DNA from: Bacillota bacterium
GTDB taxonomy: Bacteria > Bacillota > Clostridia > Oscillospirales > Oscillospiraceae
Assembly (NCBI GenBank): GCA_030529825.1
Contig: JAUMWD010000010.1
Span: forward strand, 1-60,345
Direction: 5' to 3'
DNA length: 60,345 nt
In this document: piece by piece, positions 35,925 to 45,528 of the stretch
How positions within the stretch are numbered: the stretch's first letter is position 1
How the letters are laid out: every line of letters begins with the position of its first letter
Position numbers and translations under genes: made by a program
Notes under the pieces: model-generated
Told to the model about the DNA's origin: nothing
Databases searched by the model: none
The model's input: only the letters and a program-made list of their open reading frames with translations

Positions 35925-38900
35925 ATGCGTAACTTCATATCCGAAGACGATATTGAGCAGGCGATCCTGCTGAAGTTAGCAGCAGAACCCTTCAATTATG
36001 ATATCCTCCGCTGTGATCCAAGTCCGCAGGTGCAGGAAAAACTGCCCGACGGCACGGGACGCACAAGCAAAAAACAGTGCGTACTGCCGGATGTCCTGAA
36101 AGCAGCCCTCCTGCGCCTAAATCCGGAGATCCCTGCAGACAAGCTCGACGCTGTACGCAAGGAGCTTTGCCGAGATTTCACCGGAACCGACATGACCGCC
36201 ACAAACTATAAGCTCTATAATCAGCTCCGCAACGGTATAAAAATCGCCGTCCGCCGCAACGGTAAAGAGGACTTTGACTTTGTGAAGCTCATTGACTTTG
36301 AGCACCCGGAGAACAACACTTTTACCGCCGTATCCCAGATGTGGATTCAGGGCAAGGTCTATTTCCGTCGCCCCGATGTGCTGATATTTGTAAACGGTCT
36401 GCCCGTGGTGTTCATTGAGCTGAAAAACAGCATCGTCAAGGTCAGGGTGGCATACGACGACAATCTGACCAATTATAAAAAGGACATTCCGAATTTGTTC
36501 GCGTTTAATCAGATCTGCGTGCTGTCAAACGGGCTTGAAACGAGACTCGGGGCATTCAATGCCGGATATGACTATTTCTTTGAGTGGCTGAAGGTCAATT
36601 CGGAAAAAGAGGAGCTGAACAGAGAACAGCTTCTGCTGGCAGATACGGCAGAGGACAGCTCCGTGCGCAGCTTTGTGGATGGCTTACTTGATAAAGCCCG
36701 CCTGATCGACTACATAGAAAACTTCATTATCTTTGAAAATCAGTCGGTAAAGATCATCGCCAAGAACCACCAGTATCACGGTGTAAACAACCTGATGGAA
36801 TCCGTCCGCAACCGAAAAGAGTTGAAAGGCAAGCTGGGCGTTTTCTGGCACACCCAGGGCAGCGGAAAATCCTACTCCATGGTGTTTTTCGCTCGCAAGG
36901 TCAAGCGCAAAGTGCCGGGGAATTTCACCTTCCTTATTATTACCGACCGTGAGGACTTGGACGATCAGATCCACAAAAACTTTGAGCGCACCGAGGTGAT
37001 CGGCCCCAAGGACGAAACCCAGCCCAAAAACGGGAAACAGCTCCGCGAGTTTTTGCAGACAAACAAGCCTTTCATTTTCACGCTTATTCATAAGTTCGGC
37101 TATGACAAGGGCAAGAAATACCCCGTTCTCACCACCCGTGATGACATTTTCGTTCTCGTAGATGAAGCCCACAGGACGCAATATAAAGACCTTGCCGAGA
37201 ACATGAGAACTGCGCTGCCCAACGCAAACTATATTGCATTTACAGGCACCCCGCTTCTCGGTGCAAAGCGGCTGACAAATCAATGGTTCGGTGACTATGT
37301 TTCCGAATACAACTTTGCGCAGTCCGTGGAGGATGGCTCCACCGTGCCGCTGTTCTACTCCCGCCGTGTCCCGGAAGTCGGATTGGAAAACGATTTTCTT
37401 GATGACGACGTGGTGGATATCATTGAGGAAGAAAACCTCAACGAGGACGAAACACGCCTTCTCGAAAACTCCGCTTCGCGCATTCTTGAGGTTATCAAAC
37501 GCGAAAACCGCCTTGACAAGATCGCACAGGACATTGCGCACCACTTCCCCCGCCGTGGCTTCCTCGGAAAAGGCATGGTCGTCTCCGTGGATAAGTACAC
37601 CGCCGTGCGTATGTATGATAAGGTGCAGCATTATTGGGCGCTGGAAAAGACAGCGATAATGCAGGAGCGCAATGCGGCTTCAACAAAGGAAGAGCGTGAC
37701 CGTCTCACCGGAATTCTGAACTATATGAACAAAACCGAAATGGCCGTCATTATCTCCGAAGAAGCTGATGAGGCTGAAAAGTTCCAAAAGCAGGGGCTTG
37801 ATATCACACCACACAGGCAGAAAATGAACGCCATCACTCCCGAGGGCAAGGACATTCAGGATAGATATAAAGACCCCGATGATCCGCTGCAGCTCGTGTT
37901 CGTCTGTGCCATGTGGCTCACCGGATTTGACGTAAAAAACCTCTCCACGCTGTATTTGGACAAGCCGATGAAGGGCCACACTCTTATGCAGGCAATCGCC
38001 AGAGCCAACAGAGTTTATCCGGATAAGACCTGCGGTATCGTCGTTGACTATGTGAATGTCTTCAAGTATATGCAGAAGGCACTGACGGAGTATGCCTCCG
38101 GTCCCGATGGCACGGAATTCCCAGCAAAGGACATCGATAAACTCATCGGTTATATCGATGCAACGATTGACGAGGCAGATTGTTTCCTCCTGAGCATGAA
38201 AATTGATATTTCATCCATAATTGCCGAGGCATCCACATTTGACAGGCTGGATGCACTGCGCGATGCCTACAACAGGATTATTGCTGACGATGAGGCAAAG
38301 GACAGATTTAAGGTCATTTTGAACACCCTCGTAAACCTGTACGATGCATCAAAACCGGAAATATTTGAAAAGAACTGGTCTAATGACAGATTCTCACCGC
38401 TTGTATATCTTCACGGACTGTTCTTCCGCACAATTGATGACGAAAAAGTCAACCGTGCAAGACTGCGTATGGCGCAGGTGCTGGATACGTCCGTCGTTTC
38501 CGATGCGGCAGAAGATAATGCAGAGTATGTCATTCAGCAGGGAAAAGTAATTGACTTGTCAAAAATCGATGTTGATGAATTGCGAAAGGAAATCCGGACA
38601 GCACAGTATAAGGCTATCGAGATTGATGACCTAAAGGCATTTATTGACCAAGCACTCCAGCAGATGCTTAACCGCAACTGCACAAGACAGAAGTTTTCAG
38701 AACGCTTCAAGGGAATAATAGACAGATACAATGCCGGCGGATCCGAAAATGAGGATTATTACGAGCAGCTGATCCAGCTCATTGAGGATATGAAGAGAGA
38801 GGACAAGCGTGCCGAAGCTGAAGGTCTGACGGAAGAAGAACTGGAGATATTTGACCTTCTGGTTGCCGGTAAAAAGCTGACGCAAGCAGAGGAACAGAAA

Positions 38901-39140
38901 GTAAAACTCTCGGCCAAAAATCTTTTCAAAAAACTGAGTGAAGAGAAATCAACGCTTATGGTCGTAGACTGGTATAAGGATGAACAGCCGAGGTTAAAGG
39001 TGCAGAGTGCCATTGCAAACTCGCTGGATGCAGACCTTCCAAACAGCTATGACAAAGACGCGTTCGATTCGAAAATCAATCTGCTTATGAATCACTTTGT
39101 TGATATGGCAGTACAGGGCTATGGCTGGGTAGCCGCATAA
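35925..39140 (+). CDS. hsdR: type I restriction enzyme subunit R
   Basis: HsdR is the translocating and DNA-cleaving subunit. The N-terminal PD-(D/E)xK nuclease is seen as RPDVLIFVNGLPVVFIELKN (about 148-167). The SF2 motor has Walker A WHTQGSGKSYSMV (about 309), DEAH box VLVDEAHRTQY (about 412), AFTGTPLLG and QAIARANRVY. The C-terminal helical domain is complete. The 1071-residue length is normal and no frameshift is visible, so the R-M system appears functional. AGGAGG precedes the ATG, and the gene follows the PARIS-like gene by 24 bases. Confidence 0.95.
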   Translation: MRNFISEDDIEQAILLKLAAEPFNYDILRCDPSPQVQEKLPDGTGRTSKKQCVLPDVLKAALLRLNPEIPADKLDAVRKELCRDFTGTDMTATNYKLYNQLRNGIKIAVRRNGKEDFDFVKLIDFEHPENNTFTAVSQMWIQGKVYFRRPDVLIFVNGLPVVFIELKNSIVKVRVAYDDNLTNYKKDIPNLFAFNQICVLSNGLETRLGAFNAGYDYFFEWLKVNSEKEELNREQLLLADTAEDSSVRSFVDGLLDKARLIDYIENFIIFENQSVKIIAKNHQYHGVNNLMESVRNRKELKGKLGVFWHTQGSGKSYSMVFFARKVKRKVPGNFTFLIITDREDLDDQIHKNFERTEVIGPKDETQPKNGKQLREFLQTNKPFIFTLIHKFGYDKGKKYPVLTTRDDIFVLVDEAHRTQYKDLAENMRTALPNANYIAFTGTPLLGAKRLTNQWFGDYVSEYNFAQSVEDGSTVPLFYSRRVPEVGLENDFLDDDVVDIIEEENLNEDETRLLENSASRILEVIKRENRLDKIAQDIAHHFPRRGFLGKGMVVSVDKYTAVRMYDKVQHYWALEKTAIMQERNAASTKEERDRLTGILNYMNKTEMAVIISEEADEAEKFQKQGLDITPHRQKMNAITPEGKDIQDRYKDPDDPLQLVFVCAMWLTGFDVKNLSTLYLDKPMKGHTLMQAIARANRVYPDKTCGIVVDYVNVFKYMQKALTEYASGPDGTEFPAKDIDKLIGYIDATIDEADCFLLSMKIDISSIIAEASTFDRLDALRDAYNRIIADDEAKDRFKVILNTLVNLYDASKPEIFEKNWSNDRFSPLVYLHGLFFRTIDDEKVNRARLRMAQVLDTSVVSDAAEDNAEYVIQQGKVIDLSKIDVDELRKEIRTAQYKAIEIDDLKAFIDQALQQMLNRNCTRQKFSERFKGIIDRYNAGGSENEDYYEQLIQLIEDMKREDKRAEAEGLTEEELEIFDLLVAGKKLTQAEEQKVKLSAKNLFKKLSEEKSTLMVVDWYKDEQPRLKVQSAIANSLDADLPNSYDKDAFDSKINLLMNHFVDMAVQGYGWVAA

Positions 39141-39151
39141 GGAGAAAAGAT

Positions 39152-39811
39152 ATGGGATACATTTATATTCTGACAAATCCGTCTTTTAAAGAATACGTTA
39201 AGATCGGCTATGCCACCGACGTAAAGCAGCGGCTGGACGAGTTGAATCGGAGCTCGGCAGTACCGTTTGCATTCCGCGTGTATGCTACATACGAGGTGGA
39301 CTCCGCGCTTTCTGATAAGAAACTTCATTCCATATTGGACAAGCTTAATCCCGACCTTCGCTCCACGGAGGAGATCGACGGCAAAAAGCGTATCCGTGAG
39401 TTTTACGCTATGCCGCCGGAGGATGCATATTCTATTCTTGAGGCCATCGCTGAGATTAACAGCTACACACACCGCTTGAAAAAGTGGAAGGCGACTGCGG
39501 CAGAGCAAGAGGATGAAGCGTTGGCGCAGGAGATCAGTGAGCAGCATCAGGAGCGACTGGCTCCGTTTGCATTTTCAAAATGCAATATTGTAGCTGGTGA
39601 GCAGATCGAATTTTGCTGTGCCGAAAACGAACATTCCGGAGAAATATGCATTGTCTATGACGACAAGCACGTGAAATACAACGGCGAAATCTGGTCATTG
39701 ACTGCGTTAGCAAAGTATATGATGAAGACAAATACGGCGATCGCCGGTCCAAGGTATTTCAAATACAAGGGCGAATGGCTGAACGATATTAGAGAACGTA
39801 CAGGAAAATAA
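39152..39811 (+). CDS. GIY-YIG nuclease family protein
   Basis: The 219-residue protein starts MGYIYILTNPSFKEYVKIGY, the GIY-YIG core of the T5orf172/MUG113 branch, with a conserved arginine in VKQRLDELN. The C-terminal part (VKYNGEIWSLTALAKYMM and FKYKGEWLNDIRER) is a small domain often found at the end of R-M loci. It begins 11 bases after hsdR and is likely co-transcribed. Such proteins may act as an accessory nuclease; its role here is not established. Confidence 0.85.
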   Translation: MGYIYILTNPSFKEYVKIGYATDVKQRLDELNRSSAVPFAFRVYATYEVDSALSDKKLHSILDKLNPDLRSTEEIDGKKRIREFYAMPPEDAYSILEAIAEINSYTHRLKKWKATAAEQEDEALAQEISEQHQERLAPFAFSKCNIVAGEQIEFCCAENEHSGEICIVYDDKHVKYNGEIWSLTALAKYMMKTNTAIAGPRYFKYKGEWLNDIRERTGK

Positions 39812-39832
39812 ATAATAATGGAATACAATGAA

Positions 39833-39870
39833 AGTCCTCGTCAACGTAAGGCTTATATCTGACGAGGACT
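39833..39870 (+). terminator. hairpin ending the R-M operon
   Basis: AGTCCTCGTC and GACGAGGACT form a perfect 10-bp stem with an 18-nt loop; only a short T stretch (CTTCG) follows. Confidence 0.6.
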
Positions 39871-39961
39871 CTTCGCGTACAATGGCAAGCTTTCAGCTCT
39901 GATAGTATCAGGACGCCATGCAAATACCCTTCCATGAACACAGCGTGCCAATCAAAATATT

Positions 39962-40048
39962 AACCCGAAAGCAAACAACAGAAAAACGGCTCAAAGATGG
40001 AAAGACGATTCCGGCTTTGAGCCGTTTTTCACTGCTGTTGTCCCATAA
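39962..40048 (+). pseudogene. degraded 3' copy of the 28290 small gene
   Basis: The translation NPKANNRKTAQRWKDDSGFE followed by PFF matches the last third of the 28290 protein at most positions, then runs on to a different stop. No matching N-terminal half lies upstream. The embedded hairpin (ACGGCTCAAAG / CTTTGAGCCGT, then five T's) is kept with a compensatory base-pair change. Confidence 0.7.
39986..40030 (+). terminator. terminator inside the 39962 remnant
   Basis: ACGGCTCAAAG pairs with CTTTGAGCCGT, followed by TTTTT. It matches the hairpin at 28425 with one swapped base pair. Confidence 0.75.
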
Positions 40049-40143
40049 CGCGGACCGAAGACAATAATATTCTGTTTTGTAATTTATTGAGCCTGTGATA
40101 TAATGTCTATAAATGGCATATTACATTGAACAGGAGTAGTAAA

Positions 40144-40467
40144 ATGGATATCGAAAGAGCAAAAGAAATTCTGGGCTTCCTTGCCGATGGCATAGACCCG
40201 TTTACAGGAGCACTTTTAGATGAAGATAGCATTTGCAATCAAGCCGAAGTGGTGAGAGCATTTCACGCAATTCAGACTGAGTTGGAGAAAGCAAGTAAGA
40301 AGAAACTTCCTGAGAACAACGGTAATCCGTGGACAGAGGAAGCAGACCAAGAACTCCTGGAAATGTATGACACCGGTAGCACGGAGAAAGAACTCAGCGA
40401 ATACTTCAAACGTACCAAAGGCGCTATCCATTCCAGACTTAAACACTTGGGGAAAATTGAAGGCTGA
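40144..40467 (+). CDS. small SANT/Myb-like helix-turn-helix protein
   Basis: A 107-residue protein. The N-terminal part (ERAKEILGFLADGIDPFTGA, then EVVRAFHAIQTEL) is a short conserved helical module. The C-terminal part WTEEADQELLEMYDTGSTEK then YFKRTKGAIHSRLKHLG is a Myb/SANT-like helix-turn-helix. AGGAG precedes the ATG at 40144. It lies 53 bases upstream of the GmrSD-like gene, probably as its regulator or accessory protein. Confidence 0.8.
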   Translation: MDIERAKEILGFLADGIDPFTGALLDEDSICNQAEVVRAFHAIQTELEKASKKKLPENNGNPWTEEADQELLEMYDTGSTEKELSEYFKRTKGAIHSRLKHLGKIEG

Positions 40468-40520
40468 TCTAAAGAATAGTATTCTTGACGATAGTATTAC
40501 ATAACAACGAGGAAATACAC

Positions 40521-43088
40521 ATGAACGAACTGCAATCTTTATCTCAAATATTTCAGAATAAGCTGTTCAGAATTCCTGACTATCAGCGTGGTTATGCCTG
40601 GCTGGATTCACAGCTTCGTGATTTCTGGGAAGACCTGATCAATCTGCAGGTTGACCGTTATCACTACACGGGATTACTGTCTCTAAAACTGCTCAGCAAG
40701 CAGGAAGCGAAAAAGCTCGGCAATGATGACCAGTGGCTTCTGGGCAGCGGATATAACGCATATCACATCGTTGACGGTCAGCAGCGTCTGACAACCTTTG
40801 TGATTCTTCTCAACGAGATTATCTCTTTTGTTCGCACCACTCCTGAAAACGCAGGCAAAGCGGACGAAAGCATTTACATCGGCTATGAGAATCTGAAGGA
40901 TATCCGCAACAAATACATCCGTAGAACGAAGCCGCCCGCCGATTTGGTGACAACATATATGTTCGGATATGAAAACGACAATCCCAGTGCAGAGTATCTG
41001 AAATATAAAGTGCTCGGTCAGAAGTCTGGCGGCACCATAAAAGAAACCTACTACACTAAAAATTTGAAATACGCTAAGTCATTTTTCGCGCAGGAAATAC
41101 GGGCGTATTACGATCAGCACGGAATGAACGGGATTGAGCAGCTGTATCAGAAGCTCACTCTTAAGCTCATGTTCAACATCCATGAAATAAAGGATGACTA
41201 TGATGTGTTTGTGGCGTTTGAGACCATGAACAACCGCGGCAAAAAGCTCACAAATCTGGAGCTTCTCAAAAACCGTCTGATATATCTGACCACGCTTTAC
41301 AGCAAGGACGTCCTTGACGAGCAGAGTGAAATCGCGCTCAGGGAAATGATAAACAGTGCGTGGAAAGAGGTTTATTATCAGCTTGGCCGCAATGAAAAAG
41401 AGCCGCTTTCCGACGATGAATTCCTCCGCGCGCACTGGATCATGTACTTCACATATTCGAGAAAAAAGGGCGATGACTATATAAGATTCCTGCTGCGCCG
41501 TTTTTCTCACAAATCAATATTTGAAAAGGCTTCAACATCGGCAGTGGAGTTCCCAGAATCCGAGATTGAGGTCGACGAGGATGAAGATGTCACTGTTCCC
41601 ACTCAGGAATTACAGTCCGATGAAGCACTTAGCCCCAAGGATATTGCCGACTACGTAAACAGTCTGAAGGAAACTGCGGAGTATTGGTACTATACCTTCT
41701 TCCCTGAGGAATGCAGCGAGCTTTCAGGCGAGGAAAAGCTATGGCTCGACCGTCTTAATCGCATAGGAATCGGCTATTTCCGTCCCATAGTGGCTGTATC
41801 TCTGATTCCCGAAAAGTGCGCCTCCGCAGAAGAAAGAGTCGCATTTTTCAAAGCGGTAGAACGCTTCATTTTCCTCAATTTCAGAATGGCAATGTATCAG
41901 TCGAGCTATAAGAGCAGCGACTACTATCGCTTTGCAAAGGAAATCTACTATGGCGAAAGGACGCTTGAAGAGCTTACGGCGGAATTAAATACGCTGACTG
42001 ACGAAAACGCCGATGATGTAACCCGCATATTCGTTTCAAAAACAAACGGGCGCTTTAATTCCGCAGACGGATTTTACAGTTGGCGCGATCTCAAGTACTT
42101 CCTCTATGAGTATGAGTACGAGCTTGCATCTAGATATAAGATTGAAAAGCTTACCTGGGCAGACCTAACGAAGGTTGTAAAGGACAAGATCTCTGTGGAA
42201 CACATTTTGCCTCAGACTCCGACGAAGCTGTATTGGCGCAATCAGTTCCGTCAGTTCAGCCCTGACGAAAAGAAAACGCTGGCGGCATCACTGGGAAATC
42301 TGTTGCCGCTTTCTCAGAGCATCAATTCCAGCCTTCAGAACGACAGCTTTCCGGTAAAGAAAACCCGCGGATATGAAAACGGTTCCCATTCCGAAATTGA
42401 AGTGTCAAAGCTGCAGGACTGGGATGCACAGCAAATTTATGAACGAGGCATGAGGCTGCTTGGTTTCATGGAAAAACGGTGGGACTTCAAATTCGCGAGT
42501 CCCGAACAAAAAGAAGAGCTGCTGCATATCTCTTTTGTGCATGAAGAGCGGGAAATTCCTGATGAAATCAATGAAGAAGAGTACACAGCGCAGTGCTCTT
42601 CAGAGGCCGAATATAAGAGCAGGCATGAGTTGAGAAAGGCATACTGGGAGTTTGCTCTCCCGTATATCAGAGAAGCTAATATAAATGCCGATGGCACCGG
42701 CCCCTATTCAAAAGTATCTGCCAGAAAAAGCAACTACATAGACGGTTTCTTCGGGATACAGATAATTCATCTTTACTGCAAGGTTAACCAGCAGCCACAG
42801 CTGTGTTCGGCGGGACTTTGGATCGACTGTGGAGACGAAGAGCGTAACAAGGAGGCTTTCGATTTCTTGTACGCTCACAGAGAAGAAATTGAAGCCTGCG
42901 TTTCAATGCCGATTGTCTGGGACAGAAAAAACGGACATCGCGCATGCAGCATAGATGTTGTGTTGCCTGACTCGAATATTTGGAACACGGCCGAATGGCC
43001 GCATATGGCTGAATTCCATGCAAAAATGACAAAAGAATTGACAGACTATGTTGTGCGCGCTTACGAGGAAACCTTGAGAGATATGTAG
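40521..43088 (+). CDS. GmrSD-like fused type IV restriction protein (DUF262 + DUF1524)
   Basis: This single-chain enzyme of 855 residues resembles GmrSD, which cleaves DNA with modified (glucosylated hydroxymethyl) cytosine using NTPs. The N-terminal DUF262 has FRIPDYQRGYAW (about 17-28) and YHIVDGQQRLTTFV (about 80-92). The DUF1524 HNH-like region has ISVEHILPQTPTKLYW (about 555-570) and SLGNLLPLSQSINSS. A further C-terminal domain (about 700-855) resembles DUF4268-type PD-(D/E)xK appendages. GAGGAAA sets the ATG at 40521. It probably restricts modified phage DNA; the modification recognised is not predictable. Confidence 0.9.
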   Translation: MNELQSLSQIFQNKLFRIPDYQRGYAWLDSQLRDFWEDLINLQVDRYHYTGLLSLKLLSKQEAKKLGNDDQWLLGSGYNAYHIVDGQQRLTTFVILLNEIISFVRTTPENAGKADESIYIGYENLKDIRNKYIRRTKPPADLVTTYMFGYENDNPSAEYLKYKVLGQKSGGTIKETYYTKNLKYAKSFFAQEIRAYYDQHGMNGIEQLYQKLTLKLMFNIHEIKDDYDVFVAFETMNNRGKKLTNLELLKNRLIYLTTLYSKDVLDEQSEIALREMINSAWKEVYYQLGRNEKEPLSDDEFLRAHWIMYFTYSRKKGDDYIRFLLRRFSHKSIFEKASTSAVEFPESEIEVDEDEDVTVPTQELQSDEALSPKDIADYVNSLKETAEYWYYTFFPEECSELSGEEKLWLDRLNRIGIGYFRPIVAVSLIPEKCASAEERVAFFKAVERFIFLNFRMAMYQSSYKSSDYYRFAKEIYYGERTLEELTAELNTLTDENADDVTRIFVSKTNGRFNSADGFYSWRDLKYFLYEYEYELASRYKIEKLTWADLTKVVKDKISVEHILPQTPTKLYWRNQFRQFSPDEKKTLAASLGNLLPLSQSINSSLQNDSFPVKKTRGYENGSHSEIEVSKLQDWDAQQIYERGMRLLGFMEKRWDFKFASPEQKEELLHISFVHEEREIPDEINEEEYTAQCSSEAEYKSRHELRKAYWEFALPYIREANINADGTGPYSKVSARKSNYIDGFFGIQIIHLYCKVNQQPQLCSAGLWIDCGDEERNKEAFDFLYAHREEIEACVSMPIVWDRKNGHRACSIDVVLPDSNIWNTAEWPHMAEFHAKMTKELTDYVVRAYEETLRDM

Positions 43089-43108
43089 AACATTCAGAGG
43101 TGGCAGTT

Positions 43109-43627
43109 ATGGAACTTATAAAGCTTCTGCAAATGCGGAGAAGCATCCGCAAATACAAGGACGAGGCAATACCCGAGGACAAGCTGATGAACATCGTCAG
43201 AGCGGGCCTGCTCGCGCCCAGCAGCCGCGGGATATATCCGGTGGAGTTCGTTGTGGTGCGGGATAAAAACACGTTAGAGAAGCTCTCAGAGAGCAAAGCA
43301 GGCGGTGCCGCTATGCTTAAAAATGCAGGTGCGGCAGTGGTCGTAATCGGCGACGCCGCAAAGTCTGACGCATGGATTGAAGACTGCTCCATCGCCATGA
43401 CTCTCATGCAACTCGAAGCAACCGAACAGGGCATCGGAAGCTGCTGGGTGCAGTGCCGCGGCAGGCAGACTCCCGACGGCGCTTCCACCGAAGATTATAT
43501 CCGCACGCTGTTGAACATTCCCGAAAACTACGGCGTGCTCGCAATGCTGTCACTGGGCATCGCCGACGAGAAACCCGAACCCCGCGCACTGCCCGATGTT
43601 AAATCCAACAATAAAATTCACCAATAA
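43109..43627 (+). CDS. nitroreductase family protein
   Basis: An FMN-dependent oxidoreductase of 172 residues. MELIKLLQMRRSIRKYKDEA is the FMN-phosphate-binding start, followed by NIVRAGLLAPSSRGIYPVEF and EQGIGSCWVQC. The ATG at 43109 has AGAGGTGG seven bases upstream. The metabolic substrate is unknown. It sits between two restriction genes without obvious functional linkage, perhaps as cargo. Confidence 0.9.
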   Translation: MELIKLLQMRRSIRKYKDEAIPEDKLMNIVRAGLLAPSSRGIYPVEFVVVRDKNTLEKLSESKAGGAAMLKNAGAAVVVIGDAAKSDAWIEDCSIAMTLMQLEATEQGIGSCWVQCRGRQTPDGASTEDYIRTLLNIPENYGVLAMLSLGIADEKPEPRALPDVKSNNKIHQ

Positions 43628-43678
43628 AACTAATTATCTATCATCTAAAACATTTTAATCACTAAGGATGGAAGCGGA

Positions 43679-44389
43679 ATGAAACGCGGAGATATTATTA
43701 GATATGTTGACATGACAATAGCAGAAGGCTTTTCAATTCAACGAGGAATGAATTTCAATATTGCCAACAAAGATTACGGCATCATTCTCATGAGTGTGAG
43801 ACCGAATGCGCCTTATGCTGATCGCTTCGAAGATAATGGTACTACTATCATCTATGAAGGCCATGATGTGCAAAAAAACTTTGCACCCAACGGAGCAGAT
43901 CCGAAGACAATTGATCAACCCATGACCATTCCATCTGGCTCTTTATGCGAGAACGGTAAGTTTTTCACAGCAGCAAAGGAGTACCAGGCGGGCAAGCCTG
44001 TCAAGCTGATAAAGGTTTACGAGAAAATCAATAGTGGTATTTGGGTATATAATGGCTTCTTCCGTTTAACGGATTCGTGGATAGAGCCATCAAATGGCAG
44101 AAACGTTTTTAAGTTTCGCTTAGAAATGATTGATGATGATATATCAGCTACAGGAACTGAAACCGTGCCCACCGAACTGGAGCTCGAGCACAACCGATTG
44201 ATTCCCACAAGTGTTAAGGTTGAAGTCTGGAAGCGAGATAGAGGCTGCTGCGTGTATTGCGGATCAAAAACGAATCTGCACTATGACCACATCATTCCCT
44301 TTTCAAAGGGAGGATCATCGACAACAGCTGCCAATATTCAGCTGCTCTGCGCTACATGCAATCTGAGGAAGCATGATAACATCGAATGA
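43679..44389 (+). CDS. HNH endonuclease with SRA/YDG-like N-terminal domain
   Basis: This 236-residue protein appears to be a type IV (McrA-like) modification-dependent nuclease. Residues about 1-155 resemble an SRA/YDG base-flipping domain: YGIILMSVRPNAPYADRFED, TIIYEGHD, and IWVYNGFFRLTDSW. Residues about 185-236 are a canonical HNH: RGCCVYCGSKTNLHYDHIIP then FSKGGSSTTAANIQLLCATC, with zinc ligands CxxC...CxxC. GGAAGCGG precedes the ATG. SRA domains read 5-methyl- or hydroxymethylcytosine. The SRA assignment comes from pattern recognition and is less certain than the HNH. Confidence 0.82.
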   Translation: MKRGDIIRYVDMTIAEGFSIQRGMNFNIANKDYGIILMSVRPNAPYADRFEDNGTTIIYEGHDVQKNFAPNGADPKTIDQPMTIPSGSLCENGKFFTAAKEYQAGKPVKLIKVYEKINSGIWVYNGFFRLTDSWIEPSNGRNVFKFRLEMIDDDISATGTETVPTELELEHNRLIPTSVKVEVWKRDRGCCVYCGSKTNLHYDHIIPFSKGGSSTTAANIQLLCATCNLRKHDNIE

Positions 44390-44431
44390 AACTGTTGCGA
44401 AAAGCCCTATTGCTGATTTGGAGATTGAAAA

Positions 44432-45328
44432 ATGGTAAAGCCGAGTATTCACTACCACCTTCCCGGATTGTTTGAATTCAATGAGCTGTATCGGGTATTC
44501 CTGCCGCTTTTCCGCGAGCATCGGGACTGGTTTTACGACTGGTGCGATATCGGCTCGATCTACGGTGCGCCTGCAGAATGCATCTGGGGCGGCGGTCGCG
44601 TCGGCTTCGGGGATAATGACCCGCAGACGGTACTCGCCCTGCTGCGTGAATACGGGATATCCGCACGGCTGACCTTCAGCAACTCTCTGCTGCGGGAGGA
44701 GCACCTGTCGGACGGAAGGTGCAACAGATTCTGCGCAATGCTTGCGTCCGAGGGTAATAACGGAGTGATCGTCCACTCCGACCTGCTTCTGGACTATCTG
44801 AAAAAGAGCTATCCCGGGCTGTACTTCGTTTCCTCAACCACTAAGGTGCTGACCGATTTCCGTGACCTTGAAAACGAATTGAACAGAAACGAGTTCCGCT
44901 ATGTGGTGCCTGATTTCCGACTGAACAAGGCCTTTGAAAAGCTGAAAGCCCTGACCGACGTGCAGAAGGGCAAGGTGGAGTTTCTCTGCAACGAGTGCTG
45001 CTGGTTCGGATGTTTCGACCGCAAGGCCTGCTATGAAAACGTCAGCCGCAAATGCATCGGTGATGACTGCCCCGACCACGCCTGCGTTGCACCCGACGGT
45101 AACGAGGGCTACCGCTTTTCCAAGGCGATGGAGAACCCTGCGTTCATCGGAATAGACGACATTCAGAATACCTATCTGCCAATGGGATTTTCCAACTTCA
45201 AGATAGAGGGACGGGGACTCGGCAGCGCCATGATACTGGAATTTTTGCTCTACTATATGACCAAACCGCAGTATCAGCTTCATGTCCGCGAAGCGATATA
45301 TCTGGACAGTATGCTGGATCTGTTTTGA
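44432..45328 (+). CDS. U32-peptidase-like TIM-barrel protein, uncertain
   Basis: A 298-residue soluble protein. The N-terminus (LPGLFEFNELYRVFLPLFRE and WCDIGSIYGAPAECIWGGGR) and the ending GFSNFKIEGRGLGSAMILEF resemble the U32 collagenase-like barrel, where FKIEGR is typical. The cysteine cluster CNECCWFGCFDRKACYENVS resembles U32 metal or Fe-S cysteines. This relationship is inferred. GGAG precedes the ATG. It lies immediately before the RtcB-tRNA locus, with a terminator between them. Confidence 0.6.
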   Translation: MVKPSIHYHLPGLFEFNELYRVFLPLFREHRDWFYDWCDIGSIYGAPAECIWGGGRVGFGDNDPQTVLALLREYGISARLTFSNSLLREEHLSDGRCNRFCAMLASEGNNGVIVHSDLLLDYLKKSYPGLYFVSSTTKVLTDFRDLENELNRNEFRYVVPDFRLNKAFEKLKALTDVQKGKVEFLCNECCWFGCFDRKACYENVSRKCIGDDCPDHACVAPDGNEGYRFSKAMENPAFIGIDDIQNTYLPMGFSNFKIEGRGLGSAMILEFLLYYMTKPQYQLHVREAIYLDSMLDLF

Positions 45329-45368
45329 ACAGGCAGATTTTCATATAAATAAACTACAAATGTTTTAA

Positions 45369-45403
45369 CGCAGCTGATACAATTTCAACTGCGGTGTTTT
45401 TTG
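45369..45403 (+). terminator. terminator, repeat family copy 1
   Basis: CGCAGCTGA and TCAACTGCG pair around TACAATT, with a T-run following. The same hairpin family recurs at 47725 and 53156. Confidence 0.85.
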
Positions 45404-45454
45404 TTTTTATCAAAAAAGCAGCAAAAAACCACTCATTTTATACCACCGGTATAC

Positions 45455-45483
45455 TTTACAAGCGAAGCATCCCGTGCTATATT
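45455..45483 (+). promoter_or_regulatory. promoter of the rtcB-tRNA transcript
   Basis: TTTACA, 17 bases, then TATATT. It is the only good promoter between the upstream terminator and the leader ORF. Confidence 0.7.
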
Positions 45484-45528
45484 CTTCACATAAAGAAAAA
45501 GAGCCACGCGCTCAGAAAGGAAAAAGCT

